This document shows, piece after piece, positions 17,626-25,812 of a stretch of DNA of 64,000 nt. Numbering within the stretch: the stretch's first letter is position 1; every line of letters starts with the position of its first letter. A program made the position numbers and the translations under genes. This DNA comes from Niastella yeongjuensis. Lineage in GTDB: Bacteria; Bacteroidota; Bacteroidia; Chitinophagales; Chitinophagaceae. The notes under the pieces are model-generated. The model did no database searches and had not been told where the DNA came from. It was given only the letters and a program-made list of their open reading frames with translations. The stretch covers positions 310,001-374,000 of the forward strand of contig NZ_FOCZ01000002.1 in NCBI RefSeq assembly GCF_900110245.1, in the 5' to 3' direction.

Positions 17626-18909
17626 ATGGTTAAGCGCTACTCGTACTTTATCCTATTGTTGCTGGTAAAGCAAACTGTTTTTTCCCAATCCATAGACAAG
17701 ATCATCAATGCCAAAGAGGTGGAGCGTATTGAGAAAACGCTGTCAGCCGATGACTTGCGTGGCCGCCGGGTATTTTCTCCCGAAATAGACAAAGCAGCTG
17801 ATTTCATTGCTGCGGAATTTAAAAAGGCAGGTTTACAAGCCGGTAATGGTACCTCCTTCTTACAGGATTTTTCCATGTTGCGCACTACACCGGTTTCTGT
17901 TAATGGAACCATGAATGGAAAACCGCTTACTGAAAAAAACGTGGCGGTGCTTACTGGCAAAGAAGACATATCAATAAATCAGTCATCAGGTTTTAAGCAG
18001 ATCGTTGTAAAAGCAAATGATGTGTTGTCAGCCCTTCTGATGAAGATCAGGGGTGAAGGCGGCAATTACCTGCTGATGGTTGATACGGCACAACGTGCGA
18101 TGTTTGAAAGAATTAAACGATCTTCTATGTTCAGTCCCAAGGGTGATATCGTAATGGTATTGTCAGAAGAAGAGGCAGGCGAATATTCCATTCAATACAA
18201 ACAAACCGTAAGTGGCAGACCGCTGAAAAACGTGGTGGGTATACTACCGGGTAAATCAAAGAAGAATGAATATGTGATCTTCTCCGGTCACTACGATCAC
18301 CTGGGTGTTGGCAAAGCCAATGCAGCAGGCGATAGTATTTTTAACGGAGCCAATGACGACGCAGCGGGTACTACTGCCGTGATCATGCTGGCCAACTATT
18401 TTGCCAAACAAAAAAAGAACGAACGCACACTCGTCTTTGTAGCTTTTACAGGAGAAGAAAGTGGTGGATTTGGTTCTCAATATTTTTCCCAGAATTTCAA
18501 TCCCGACCAGGTAATGGCGATGTTTAATATAGAAATGATCGGTACTGAAAGTAAATGGGGTACCAACTCAGCCTTTATTACCGGTTACGAAAAAACCGAT
18601 ATGGGCAAGATACTGGAGAAGAACCTGGAGGGAACCAATTTTAAGTTCTATCCCGATCCATATCCCGACCAGCAATTGTTTTACAGAAGTGATAATGCCA
18701 CACTGGCCAGGCAGGGCGTACCTGCGCATACCATTTCTACTTCAAAAATGGACAGCGAGCAATTTTATCACACGCAGGAAGATGAAATTGAAACACTCGA
18801 TATGAACAATATGGCGGCCATTATCAGGGCTATTGCTATTAGTTCTACTTCTATTGTTGCAGGGAAAGATACACCTGCCAGAGTTTCGCAGGAATCTTTA
18901 AAGAGATAG
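17626..18909 (+). CDS. Secreted M28-family zinc aminopeptidase
   Basis: A 427-residue exported metallopeptidase. A signal peptide (hydrophobic core LLLLVKQTVFSQ) leads into a protease-associated-like insert and the M28 catalytic domain. Zinc ligands and the catalytic acids are visible: GHYDHLGVG, NGANDDAAGTTAV, FTGEESGGFGSQYF and a late HTISTSKMD with a downstream FYHTQEDE. M28 enzymes remove N-terminal amino acids with two co-catalytic zinc ions. It could be periplasmic or secreted. Convergent with argH across a shared hairpin. Confidence 0.9.
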   Translation: MVKRYSYFILLLLVKQTVFSQSIDKIINAKEVERIEKTLSADDLRGRRVFSPEIDKAADFIAAEFKKAGLQAGNGTSFLQDFSMLRTTPVSVNGTMNGKPLTEKNVAVLTGKEDISINQSSGFKQIVVKANDVLSALLMKIRGEGGNYLLMVDTAQRAMFERIKRSSMFSPKGDIVMVLSEEEAGEYSIQYKQTVSGRPLKNVVGILPGKSKKNEYVIFSGHYDHLGVGKANAAGDSIFNGANDDAAGTTAVIMLANYFAKQKKNERTLVFVAFTGEESGGFGSQYFSQNFNPDQVMAMFNIEMIGTESKWGTNSAFITGYEKTDMGKILEKNLEGTNFKFYPDPYPDQQLFYRSDNATLARQGVPAHTISTSKMDSEQFYHTQEDEIETLDMNNMAAIIRAIAISSTSIVAGKDTPARVSQESLKR

Positions 18910-18922
18910 TTACAAAGTACAA

Positions 18923-18956
18923 GTTGCAGGTTACAGGGAGCCCTGGAACCTGCAAC
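18923..18956. terminator. Hairpin from inverted CTGCAAC arrays between convergent genes
   Basis: GTTGCAGGTTACAGGG (18923-18938), a two-base loop and CCCTGGAACCTGCAAC (18941-18956) pair with a single mismatch over 16 bp. The arms are two heptamer-array words in inverted orientation. It lies between the convergent M28 and argH stops and could end both transcripts, although neither side has a long T tract. Confidence 0.6.
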
Positions 18957-18962
18957 CTGAAA

Positions 18963-20261
18963 CTAGAATTTCTTCAATACTCCATCCATTACTTCCACAA
19001 TCTCTTTATTGCATAAGTTACCAATGCTGCCTTCGTGCACGTGGTGGAGTTGTTTTTTATAGTCGAAGTTGAACTCGCCTTTTTCAATCTGGTTACCTAC
19101 TTCTTTATAGGCTTCGCGGAAAGGAATGCCTTTATTCACCAGCTCATTTACCGCTTCTACACTAAACAGGTATTTGTATTTCTCATCGTCCAGGATATTG
19201 CTTTTAACCGACAGGTTCTCCAGCATTAACCGGGTCATTTGCAAACAGGCTTTTAGTTCTTCAATAGCCGGGAATAAGATCTCCTTGGTCAATTGGAGAT
19301 CACGATGATAACCTGAGGGCAGATTGGCTAATAATAAAGCCAGTTCGTTAGGGACAGCCTGCAGGCGGTTGCATTTTGCCCTGATCAGTTCAAACACATC
19401 AGGGTTCTTTTTATGCGGCATAATGCTGCTGCCGGTTGTTAATTCCGATGGGAAGGAAATAAAGCCAAAATTCTGGCTGATATACAAACAGCAATCCATT
19501 GCCAGGCGGCCAATGGAACTGGCAACGCCGGCAACGGCGGTTGCAATAACTTTCTCTGTTCTGCCCCGGCTCATTTGCGCATATACCGAATTCCAGTTTA
19601 AGGTTTTGAACCCTAACAGTTCGGTAGTGCGTCTTCTATTCAGGGGGAAAGAAGAACCATAACCAGCGCCACTGCCCAGCGGGTTTTTATTGGCTACCTG
19701 GTAGGCGGCCACCAGCAGTTCCATGTCATCCGTTAGGCTTTCCGCATAAGCGCCTAACCACAATCCGAAGGAGGAGGGCATGGCAATTTGCAGGTGGGTA
19801 TATCCGGGTAATAAATGGTCTTTAAATTTTTCACTTTGAGCTATCAGCAGGTCAAAGGTTTGTTTTACTTCCTCTTTAACGGCCAGCACTTCGGCACGCA
19901 GGTATAATTTTATATCCACTGCAACCTGGTCGTTACGGCTGCGGCCGCTATGGATCTTTTTACCGGCATCGCCAATGCGTTGGGTGAGCAAAAATTCAAC
20001 CTGGGAGTGTACATCTTCAATGCCTTCTTCAATTTTGAAGCGGCCCTGTTCAATCTCGGCAGCTATTTCCTGCAGGCCTTTTATAGCAATGTCTGCTTCT
20101 TCTTTCGTCATTAAACCTACTTCGCCCAGCATGCGTACATGCGCCATAGAACCCTGCACATCGTATTTCGCTAACAGGATATCAAATTCTTTATCTCTGC
20201 CGACAGTGAATGTTTCGACTAATTGTGATGTATTGGTGGTCTCTTTGCTCCAGAGTTTCAT
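18963..20261 (-). CDS. argH: Argininosuccinate lyase
   Basis: Last step of arginine synthesis, splitting argininosuccinate into arginine and fumarate. The 432-residue protein carries the fumarase/aspartase signature GSSIMPHKKNP at 277-287 with the catalytic serine loop, HSGRSRNDQVAVD (104-116) and PGYTHLQIAMP (152-162). Slightly shorter than the E. coli enzyme, as is usual in Bacteroidetes. It is the most distal gene of the minus-strand arginine cluster, separated from the M20 deacylase gene by 353 bases that hold repeats and a broken gene. Confidence 0.95.
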   Translation of the reverse strand: MKLWSKETTNTSQLVETFTVGRDKEFDILLAKYDVQGSMAHVRMLGEVGLMTKEEADIAIKGLQEIAAEIEQGRFKIEEGIEDVHSQVEFLLTQRIGDAGKKIHSGRSRNDQVAVDIKLYLRAEVLAVKEEVKQTFDLLIAQSEKFKDHLLPGYTHLQIAMPSSFGLWLGAYAESLTDDMELLVAAYQVANKNPLGSGAGYGSSFPLNRRRTTELLGFKTLNWNSVYAQMSRGRTEKVIATAVAGVASSIGRLAMDCCLYISQNFGFISFPSELTTGSSIMPHKKNPDVFELIRAKCNRLQAVPNELALLLANLPSGYHRDLQLTKEILFPAIEELKACLQMTRLMLENLSVKSNILDDEKYKYLFSVEAVNELVNKGIPFREAYKEVGNQIEKGEFNFDYKKQLHHVHEGSIGNLCNKEIVEVMDGVLKKF

Positions 20262-20269
20262 TGTGTAAT

Positions 20270-20330
20270 GGTTTCCAGTTGCCAGTTACCGGTTACCGGG
20301 GGGCCAGTTACCAGTTTCCGGTTTCCAGGT
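20270..20330. repeat. CGGTAAC-type 7-base array, left copy
   Basis: Degenerate copies of CAGTTAC, CGGTTAC, CAGTTTC and CGGTTTC with a 7-base period. It is the inverted counterpart of the array at 20579-20616. Together they flank the four-helix-bundle remnant. Confidence 0.75.
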
Positions 20331-20333
20331 TTA

Positions 20334-20517
20334 TTAATTAATGCCATTGAGGTTTGATTCTACCCACTGAGTATATTTATTGATTCTTTTACTTAGCAGA
20401 TCATAATCACTTCTCAAATTATTATATAGCTCAGCATTGCCGAGAGATCATTTTATGAATATTAACAGCCAGACGCTTTGACTCTTTATAGATTTCCAAA
20501 TCCCTGTAACTTGACAT
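20334..20517 (-). pseudogene. Four-helix-bundle (S23/IVP family) gene, internally deleted
   Basis: The minus strand from ATG at 20517 reads MSSYRDLEIYKESKRLAVNI then HKMISRQC and a stop at 20431. This is the typical N-terminus of the four-helix-bundle proteins related to 23S rRNA intervening-sequence proteins. In another frame, immediately overlapping, the sequence continues AELYNNLRSDYDLLSKRI then NKYTQWVE to a stop at 20334, which fits the C-terminal helix of the same family. The middle half, about 55 residues in full-length members, is missing, so a deletion joined the two ends out of frame. It is flanked by inverted CGGTAAC arrays. Confidence 0.75.
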
Positions 20518-20578
20518 GATTGAAGTGATTTTTGTTATAAAATGCACTCTAATCAAAGTATTAACCATATTCTGTATT

Positions 20579-20616
20579 CCCTGGTAACCGGTAACTGGTA
20601 ACCGGCAACGGCAACT
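20579..20616. repeat. CGGTAAC-type 7-base array, right copy
   Basis: CTGGTAAC, CGGTAAC, TGGTAAC, CGGCAAC in tandem, running to the stop codon of the M20 deacylase gene. Reverse complement of the left copy at 20270-20330. Confidence 0.75.
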
Positions 20617-21688
20617 ACAATATTCCCTCCAGCAGCTTCACATACAACGCTATCCCTTCCTTAACCTCCTCCACGTAAATAAACTCATCGGCCGTGTGGC
20701 TCCTTGCCGAATCACCCGGGCCCATTTTCAATGCCTGGAAGGGCATCAGGGCTTTGTCGGAGGTAGTAGGGGAACCATAGTAGGTTCTGCCTAATGACAC
20801 GCCCGATTTTATCAATGGGTGGTCGAGTGCGATAGAGGTGGAACGCAGCCGAGTACTGCGGGGCATCACTTCACACTGCACGTTTTTGTGGATCACTTCC
20901 AGAATATCTTCGAAGGAATACAGCTCGTTTACGCGGGTATCCACCACAAATTTGGTATGGGCAGGTACCACGTTGTGCTGTTTGTTATCAGTCTCGATTA
21001 CCGTAACGCTCATTTTTACTGGTCCCAGCAGGTCAGATACCTTGGGGAATTGATAAGACTGGAACCACTCGATATCTTTTATGGCTTTGTAGATCGAGTT
21101 CTCGCCTTCGTTACGGGCGGCGTGCCCCGCTTTGCCATGAGCTACGCAATCCAGTACCATCAGGCCGCGTTCAGCCACTGCCATTTGCATTTGAGTGGGT
21201 TCACCAACAATGGCGCAGTCAATTTTGCCAATGTGGGGGAGAACCAGTTCAATCCCGTCTTTCCCGCTGATCTCTTCTTCTGCAGAAGCTGCCAGCACCA
21301 GGTTGTATTTAAGATCGTTTCTGTTATAAAAATGGAGAAAGGTAGCGATCAATGATACCAGCGGACCACCGGCATCATTACTGCCCAAACCGAATAGCTT
21401 TCCATCTTTTTCAATGGGCGTAAACGGATCGAGGGTATAGTTCTTATTGGGCTTTACAGTGTCGTGGTGCGAGTTTAATAAGATGGTGGGCTTATTCTCG
21501 TCGTAGTGCGCGTTGCGGGCGTATACGTTGTATTGCACGTTTTTAACCGGCACACCATGCTTTTCAAGGAATGATTTTAAAATGTCAGCTGTCTTATCTT
21601 CCTCTTTGCTGAAGGAAGGGGTGCTGATCAACTGCTTAAGCAATTCAATAGCGCTTTGTTGCAGTGTATGTAAATTGGTATTACTCAT
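20615..21688 (-). CDS. argE: M20-family N-acyl-amino-acid deacylase (ArgE-like)
   Basis: Zinc amidohydrolase expected to remove the acyl group from an arginine-pathway intermediate. In pathways using an acylornithine transcarbamylase this is acylcitrulline rather than acylornithine. M20 metal ligands are visible in NSHHDTV (74-80, numbering from the upstream TTG), GSNDAGGP (Asp107) and the catalytic SAEEEISG (Glu139/140). ATG at 21688 is chosen: it overlaps the argB stop as ATGAGTAA, typical of translational coupling. An upstream in-frame TTG (21694) is less likely. Acetyl versus succinyl preference cannot be read here. Confidence 0.85.
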   Translation of the reverse strand: MSNTNLHTLQQSAIELLKQLISTPSFSKEEDKTADILKSFLEKHGVPVKNVQYNVYARNAHYDENKPTILLNSHHDTVKPNKNYTLDPFTPIEKDGKLFGLGSNDAGGPLVSLIATFLHFYNRNDLKYNLVLAASAEEEISGKDGIELVLPHIGKIDCAIVGEPTQMQMAVAERGLMVLDCVAHGKAGHAARNEGENSIYKAIKDIEWFQSYQFPKVSDLLGPVKMSVTVIETDNKQHNVVPAHTKFVVDTRVNELYSFEDILEVIHKNVQCEVMPRSTRLRSTSIALDHPLIKSGVSLGRTYYGSPTTSDKALMPFQALKMGPGDSARSHTADEFIYVEEVKEGIALYVKLLEGIL

Positions 21689-22466
21689 GTACAATGCTTG
21701 TTCCGGCCTTACCGGTGATGAGATCAGTTAACTGTTCAGCTTTGCCTATGATCACTTTCTTTACTCCACGGGTCAGCGCGGCAAAAGCATTATCCAGTTT
21801 AGGGATCATGCCGGCGAATATTTTTTGTTCGGATTTTAATTGCTGATAATAGGAAGGGTCAATGGAGTTGATGACCGTGCTGTCGTCATTGGCATCGAGC
21901 AGCACCCCGCTTTTTTCGAATGAATAGATCAACTGCACATCGTACAACTTGCTCAGCGATGTGGCTACTTCCTGTGCAATGGTATCGGCATTGGTATTCA
22001 GTAGCTGTCCTTTCTGGTCGTGGGTAATGGGGGCCATTACCACGGCAATCTGTTGATCGAGGATGCTTTTCAGCAGGCTGGTATTGATGGCATCCACATC
22101 ACCGGCAAAACCATAATCGATGGTGGGGTGATTCCTTTTATGGGCAAGAATAACATTACCATCGGCGCCGGTTAAGCCAATAGCATTGCAGTTATTGGCC
22201 TGTAACTGCGCCACCACGTTCTTGTTGATATAACCAGCGTATACCATCGTAACAATCTTCAGGGTCTCTGCGTCGGTAATGCGCCGGCCATCGATCATTT
22301 GTTGCGGAACGTTCATTTGTTCGGCCAGTTTGGTGGCCAGTTTGCCACCGCCATGGATCAGGATCTTCTGGCCTTTTACTGCCGCAAAGTCTTTCAGAAA
22401 ATCCGATAACTTCTTTTCATCATCGATGATGTTACCGCCTATCTTAACAACATATAATGTAGACAC
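21681..22466 (-). CDS. argB: N-acylglutamate kinase
   Basis: Phosphorylates N-acyl-glutamate in the second committed step of arginine synthesis. The 261-residue amino-acid-kinase fold shows VVKIGGNIID at the N-terminus, the ILIHGGGK glycine loop, the RRITDAETLKIVTMVYAG substrate segment and TNADTIAQEVA toward the C-terminal ATP site. No N-terminal extension for arginine feedback (as in the hexameric enzyme) is present, so end-product control probably acts elsewhere. Overlaps the deacylase start by eight bases and follows the transcarbamylase by 11. Confidence 0.94.
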   Translation of the reverse strand: MSTLYVVKIGGNIIDDEKKLSDFLKDFAAVKGQKILIHGGGKLATKLAEQMNVPQQMIDGRRITDAETLKIVTMVYAGYINKNVVAQLQANNCNAIGLTGADGNVILAHKRNHPTIDYGFAGDVDAINTSLLKSILDQQIAVVMAPITHDQKGQLLNTNADTIAQEVATSLSKLYDVQLIYSFEKSGVLLDANDDSTVINSIDPSYYQQLKSEQKIFAGMIPKLDNAFAALTRGVKKVIIGKAEQLTDLITGKAGTSIVHE

Positions 22467-22477
22467 CGATTGCTTGT

Positions 22478-23449
22478 TTATTTTAACGATTCGAGTATTT
22501 CACTGAGTACGGCCTGTGCTGCCCAAACGCGGTTACTGGCTTCCTGGGTAACAATGCTGTTGAGCCCATCCAGTATTTCATCGCTCAATTCCACATTACG
22601 GCGAACCGGTAAGCAATGCATAACTTTGGCATTGTTGGTAACGGCCAGTTTTTTATTGGTCAGCATCCACTCGGGATCGTTGGTGTAAATCTTACCGTAA
22701 TCTTTAAAGGTGCTCCAGTTTTTCACATATACAAAGTCGGCGTCTTTTAACGCTTCATCCTGGTTGTGTGTAATGGTAGCGCCTTTGGTGAATTGTTCGT
22801 CCAGCTCATAATCTTCGGGGTGAGTGATCACAAAGTCGGCTTGTCCCCAGGCGTTCACCCATTGCGAAAAGCTATTGGCCACGCATTGCGGCAATGGTTT
22901 TACGTGGGGGGCCCAGGTAAGAACGATCTTGGGCTTTTTGCCTGCCGGCAGTGGTTTCTTTTTCAGGGATTCTGTAATGGTAATGATATCCGTAAGGCTT
23001 TGCAGCGGGTGCAGGGTAGCGCTTTCCAGACTTACCACCGGAATGCCGGCGTACTTTATGAATTGTTTTATGTACAGTTCGCTGTAATCGTCTTCCCGGT
23101 TCTTTAAGGAAGGGAAGGTGCGAATGGCCAGAATGTCAAAATAATTACCCATGATGGGCGCAGCATCTTTTACGTGTTCTACGGTGCTTCCGCTCATGAT
23201 GGCTTCGTCTTCAAACTCCAGTGCCCAGCCTTCCTGACCTACATTGAACACGATGGGTTCCATACCCAGGTTCTGGGCTGCGATCTGGGTACTAAGGCGC
23301 GTACGCATACTTGGGTTCAGGAACAATAAACCAATACGTTTACCAGCTCCCAAAGATTTGTCTATAAACGGAGTGGTTTTGTAAGAGAGGGCCTTAATTA
23401 CCAGCTCGTCGATACTGGGGACATCGTGTACACTTGTGAAATTTTTCAT
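22478..23449 (-). CDS. argF: N-acyl-L-ornithine transcarbamylase (probably succinylornithine type)
   Basis: Transfers the carbamoyl group to acylornithine, giving acylcitrulline. At 323 residues it has SMRTR (47-51) in place of the STRTR of ordinary ornithine transcarbamylase, plus HPLQ (147-150) and HCLP (278-281). The position that sets acyl specificity in the Bacteroides fragilis succinylornithine enzyme (Pro90) and the Xanthomonas acetylornithine enzyme (Glu92) is Val90 here by my alignment. Mutating the Xanthomonas glutamate to valine has been reported to switch it to succinylornithine, so a succinylated pathway is the better guess. The whole cluster would then use succinylated intermediates. 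Confidence 0.9.
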   Translation of the reverse strand: MKNFTSVHDVPSIDELVIKALSYKTTPFIDKSLGAGKRIGLLFLNPSMRTRLSTQIAAQNLGMEPIVFNVGQEGWALEFEDEAIMSGSTVEHVKDAAPIMGNYFDILAIRTFPSLKNREDDYSELYIKQFIKYAGIPVVSLESATLHPLQSLTDIITITESLKKKPLPAGKKPKIVLTWAPHVKPLPQCVANSFSQWVNAWGQADFVITHPEDYELDEQFTKGATITHNQDEALKDADFVYVKNWSTFKDYGKIYTNDPEWMLTNKKLAVTNNAKVMHCLPVRRNVELSDEILDGLNSIVTQEASNRVWAAQAVLSEILESLK

Positions 23450-23493
23450 GCCTGTAGCGGAAAGGAGAATGAATAATAATGTTACCGTTCAAT

Positions 23494-24648
23494 TTATTTT
23501 GCCATGCTTTCAGCGCCTACCTGAATTTCTTCTTTGATGGCTTCCAGCAGTTGGTCTGCATCTTTTTTGCGCAGGGCCAGCGAAGGCAGCAACCGGATCA
23601 CGTTTGGTTTTGCTTCGCCGGTGAAGATCTTGTGTTTCCACAGCAAGTTCTTGCGCAGGTCTTTGAACTGTTCGGGTACATCAAACCCGATCATTAAACC
23701 ACGGCCACGTACATTTTGCAGCTGGGGTATTTTTTTCAGTTCAGTCATCAGGTATTCACCTATTTCGGCTGCATTCTGAATCAGGTTCTCTTTCTCAATA
23801 GTCTCTACTACTGCCAGGGCTGCTGCGCAGGCCAGGTGATTACCGCCGAATGTTGTGCCCAGCATCCCATGTTTGGGTTGTAAATGCGGAGCAATGATGA
23901 TGCCGGCAACAGGGAAACCATTACCCATGCCTTTGGCCATGGTGTAGATGTCCGCATTTACACCTGCCCAGTCATGGGAAAAGAATTTACCGCTTCTGCC
24001 ATAACCGCATTGTACGCTGTCGGCAATGTATACCGCGCCATATTGATCACATAAGCGACGGATGGCTTGTAAAAATGATTCGCTGGCTACATTGATGCCG
24101 CCCACGCCCTGTATGCCTTCGATGATCACCGAGGAAATTTCATTACCCTGTTCTGCGAAGCAGGCTTCCAGCGCTGCTACATCATTGAAGGGAAGAAAGA
24201 TCACATTCGATGTTTGGTTCACCGGTGCTACTATAGATGGGTTGTCAGTGGTAGCAACTGCCAGGGAGGTACGTCCGTGGAAAGCTTTCTTAAACGCTAT
24301 TATTTTTTTGCGGCCATTGTGAAAGGAGGCCAGCTTAAGGGCATTTTCATTAGCTTCTGCGCCTGAGCTGATCAGGAATAACTGATAATCGGGTTTGCCG
24401 GATAATTTACCCAGTTTTTCCGCCAGTTCTTCCTGCAAAGGCATTTTAACCGAATTGGAATAGAAGCCGACTTTATTTAACTGATTGGTTAATCGTTCTA
24501 CATAATGCGGATGGGTATGGCCAATACTAATTACCGCGTGACCGCCATACAGGTCAAGGTATTGTTCCCCTTTGTCATCCCATACATAAGAGCCTTTAGC
24601 CTTATCTATGACGATGTTGTTGACAGGATAAACGTCAAAGAGTTTCAT
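23494..24648 (-). CDS. argD: N-acylornithine aminotransferase
   Basis: PLP-dependent class III aminotransferase making acylornithine from the semialdehyde. The 384-residue protein shows GGHAVISIGHTHPHYV near the N-terminus, the SSGAEANENALKLA phosphate-binding region, IADSVQCGYGRSGKFF with the PLP-ring aspartate and the Schiff-base lysine in YTMAKGMGNGFP. Its place between argC and the transcarbamylase gene fixes the role. A second class III aminotransferase gene lies at 45.3 kb. Confidence 0.93.
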   Translation of the reverse strand: MKLFDVYPVNNIVIDKAKGSYVWDDKGEQYLDLYGGHAVISIGHTHPHYVERLTNQLNKVGFYSNSVKMPLQEELAEKLGKLSGKPDYQLFLISSGAEANENALKLASFHNGRKKIIAFKKAFHGRTSLAVATTDNPSIVAPVNQTSNVIFLPFNDVAALEACFAEQGNEISSVIIEGIQGVGGINVASESFLQAIRRLCDQYGAVYIADSVQCGYGRSGKFFSHDWAGVNADIYTMAKGMGNGFPVAGIIIAPHLQPKHGMLGTTFGGNHLACAAALAVVETIEKENLIQNAAEIGEYLMTELKKIPQLQNVRGRGLMIGFDVPEQFKDLRKNLLWKHKIFTGEAKPNVIRLLPSLALRKKDADQLLEAIKEEIQVGAESMAK

Positions 24649-24692
24649 GGTTGTAAATGTTTACATCGTGGTTGCCCACTCCGCCGTTATGA

Positions 24693-25721
24693 TTAAAAAT
24701 AATTCGCTTTCAATTTCAGCCCGGCAGTCTCCTCTAATCCGAAGATCAGGTTCATATTCTGAACTGCCTGGCCGGAGGCGCCCTTGGTAAGGTTATCGAT
24801 GGCGCTGTGCACCACCAGTTTGCTGCCTATTTTCTCCAGTTGAATAACACATTTATTGGTATTCACTACCTGCTTTAAAAAAATCTCGCTTTTGCTCAGT
24901 ACGGTGAAAGGCTGGCCTTTATAGAAGTCACTGTACAGTTCAATCAGCTGTTCCAGTTTCCAGTCGCAATCGACCAGGGAACTGATGAAAATGCCGCGGG
25001 TAAAATCACCACGCCAGGGAATAAAGCTCAATGATTCTGATGAACCTTCTGCGGTTACCGGCGAAAAGCCGGGTTGCAGTTGTTGAATCGACTGCGTGAT
25101 CTCTTTTAAATGCTGATGGGTTAGCGTTTTATACGCCTGAATGTTATTGGCGCGCCAGCTGAAGTGCGAGGTGGCCGATAATCCTTGTCCGGCCCCGGTA
25201 GAACCTGTAATGCCGGTGGTATAAACCGGGCCCAGCAGGCCGGCTTTTGCCAGGGGCAACAAGCCTAACTGAATACCGGTAGCAAAACAACCGGGGTTGG
25301 CGATATTCTGTGCACTTTTGATCTGGTCTTTGTTCAACTCAGGCAATCCGTATACGAATTGCCGGTTGCCGATCGAAGATTTCGGGGCAAGTCTGAAATC
25401 CTGCGACAGATCGATGATCTTTATTTTATCGTTTACAGTATACTCCGATAAGAACTTGCGGGCATCGCCATGTCCCACACACAGGAAAATAACATCTACG
25501 CTGCCATCCTGTAAGGGGGAAAGATCATCAGAAAACAGAAGGTCTGTTTCACCGATCAGGTCGGCATGCACCTGCGAAATGGGATTGCCGGCATTGCTTT
25601 TACTATTTATGAAGGCGATCTCAACTTGTGGGTGATTGACCAGTAACCTGAGCAATTCACCACCGGTATATCCTGCTCCTCCTATTATGCCTACTCTTAC
25701 TTTCTTACTCATAAAATTCAT
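24693..25721 (-). CDS. argC: N-acyl-gamma-glutamyl-phosphate reductase
   Basis: NADPH-dependent reductase of the acylglutamyl phosphate made by ArgB. The N-terminal Rossmann motif VGIIGGAGYTGGELLRLL and the active-site cysteine in NPGCFATGIQL are intact, with a normal 342-residue length. The start is either ATG 25721 or ATG 25712; the latter gives MSKKVRVGIIGG, the commoner form. The gap to argG upstream (90 bases) is filled by an octamer array. Confidence 0.94.
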   Translation of the reverse strand: MNFMSKKVRVGIIGGAGYTGGELLRLLVNHPQVEIAFINSKSNAGNPISQVHADLIGETDLLFSDDLSPLQDGSVDVIFLCVGHGDARKFLSEYTVNDKIKIIDLSQDFRLAPKSSIGNRQFVYGLPELNKDQIKSAQNIANPGCFATGIQLGLLPLAKAGLLGPVYTTGITGSTGAGQGLSATSHFSWRANNIQAYKTLTHQHLKEITQSIQQLQPGFSPVTAEGSSESLSFIPWRGDFTRGIFISSLVDCDWKLEQLIELYSDFYKGQPFTVLSKSEIFLKQVVNTNKCVIQLEKIGSKLVVHSAIDNLTKGASGQAVQNMNLIFGLEETAGLKLKANYF

Positions 25722-25737
25722 TTAATTGTGAATTGAC

Positions 25738-25812
25738 CCATTGTCAACTCTGTCAACCTTATAAACACTATCAATCTCCTTCGCCAACTTGTTAACTGGT
25801 CAACTGATCAAC
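25738..25812. repeat. GTCAACT-type 8-base array between argG and argC
   Basis: Octamers such as TGTTAACT, GGTCAACT and GATCAACT run up to the argG stop, with looser copies at 25738-25760 (TTGTCAACTCTGTCAACC). It lies inside the operon. Related words, inverted, occur at 34695-34747. Confidence 0.7.

Noticed and set aside
20262-20614. Independent small gene or tRNA between argE and argH
   Set aside because: The only coding signal is the two-part four-helix-bundle remnant; no tRNA cloverleaf was found.
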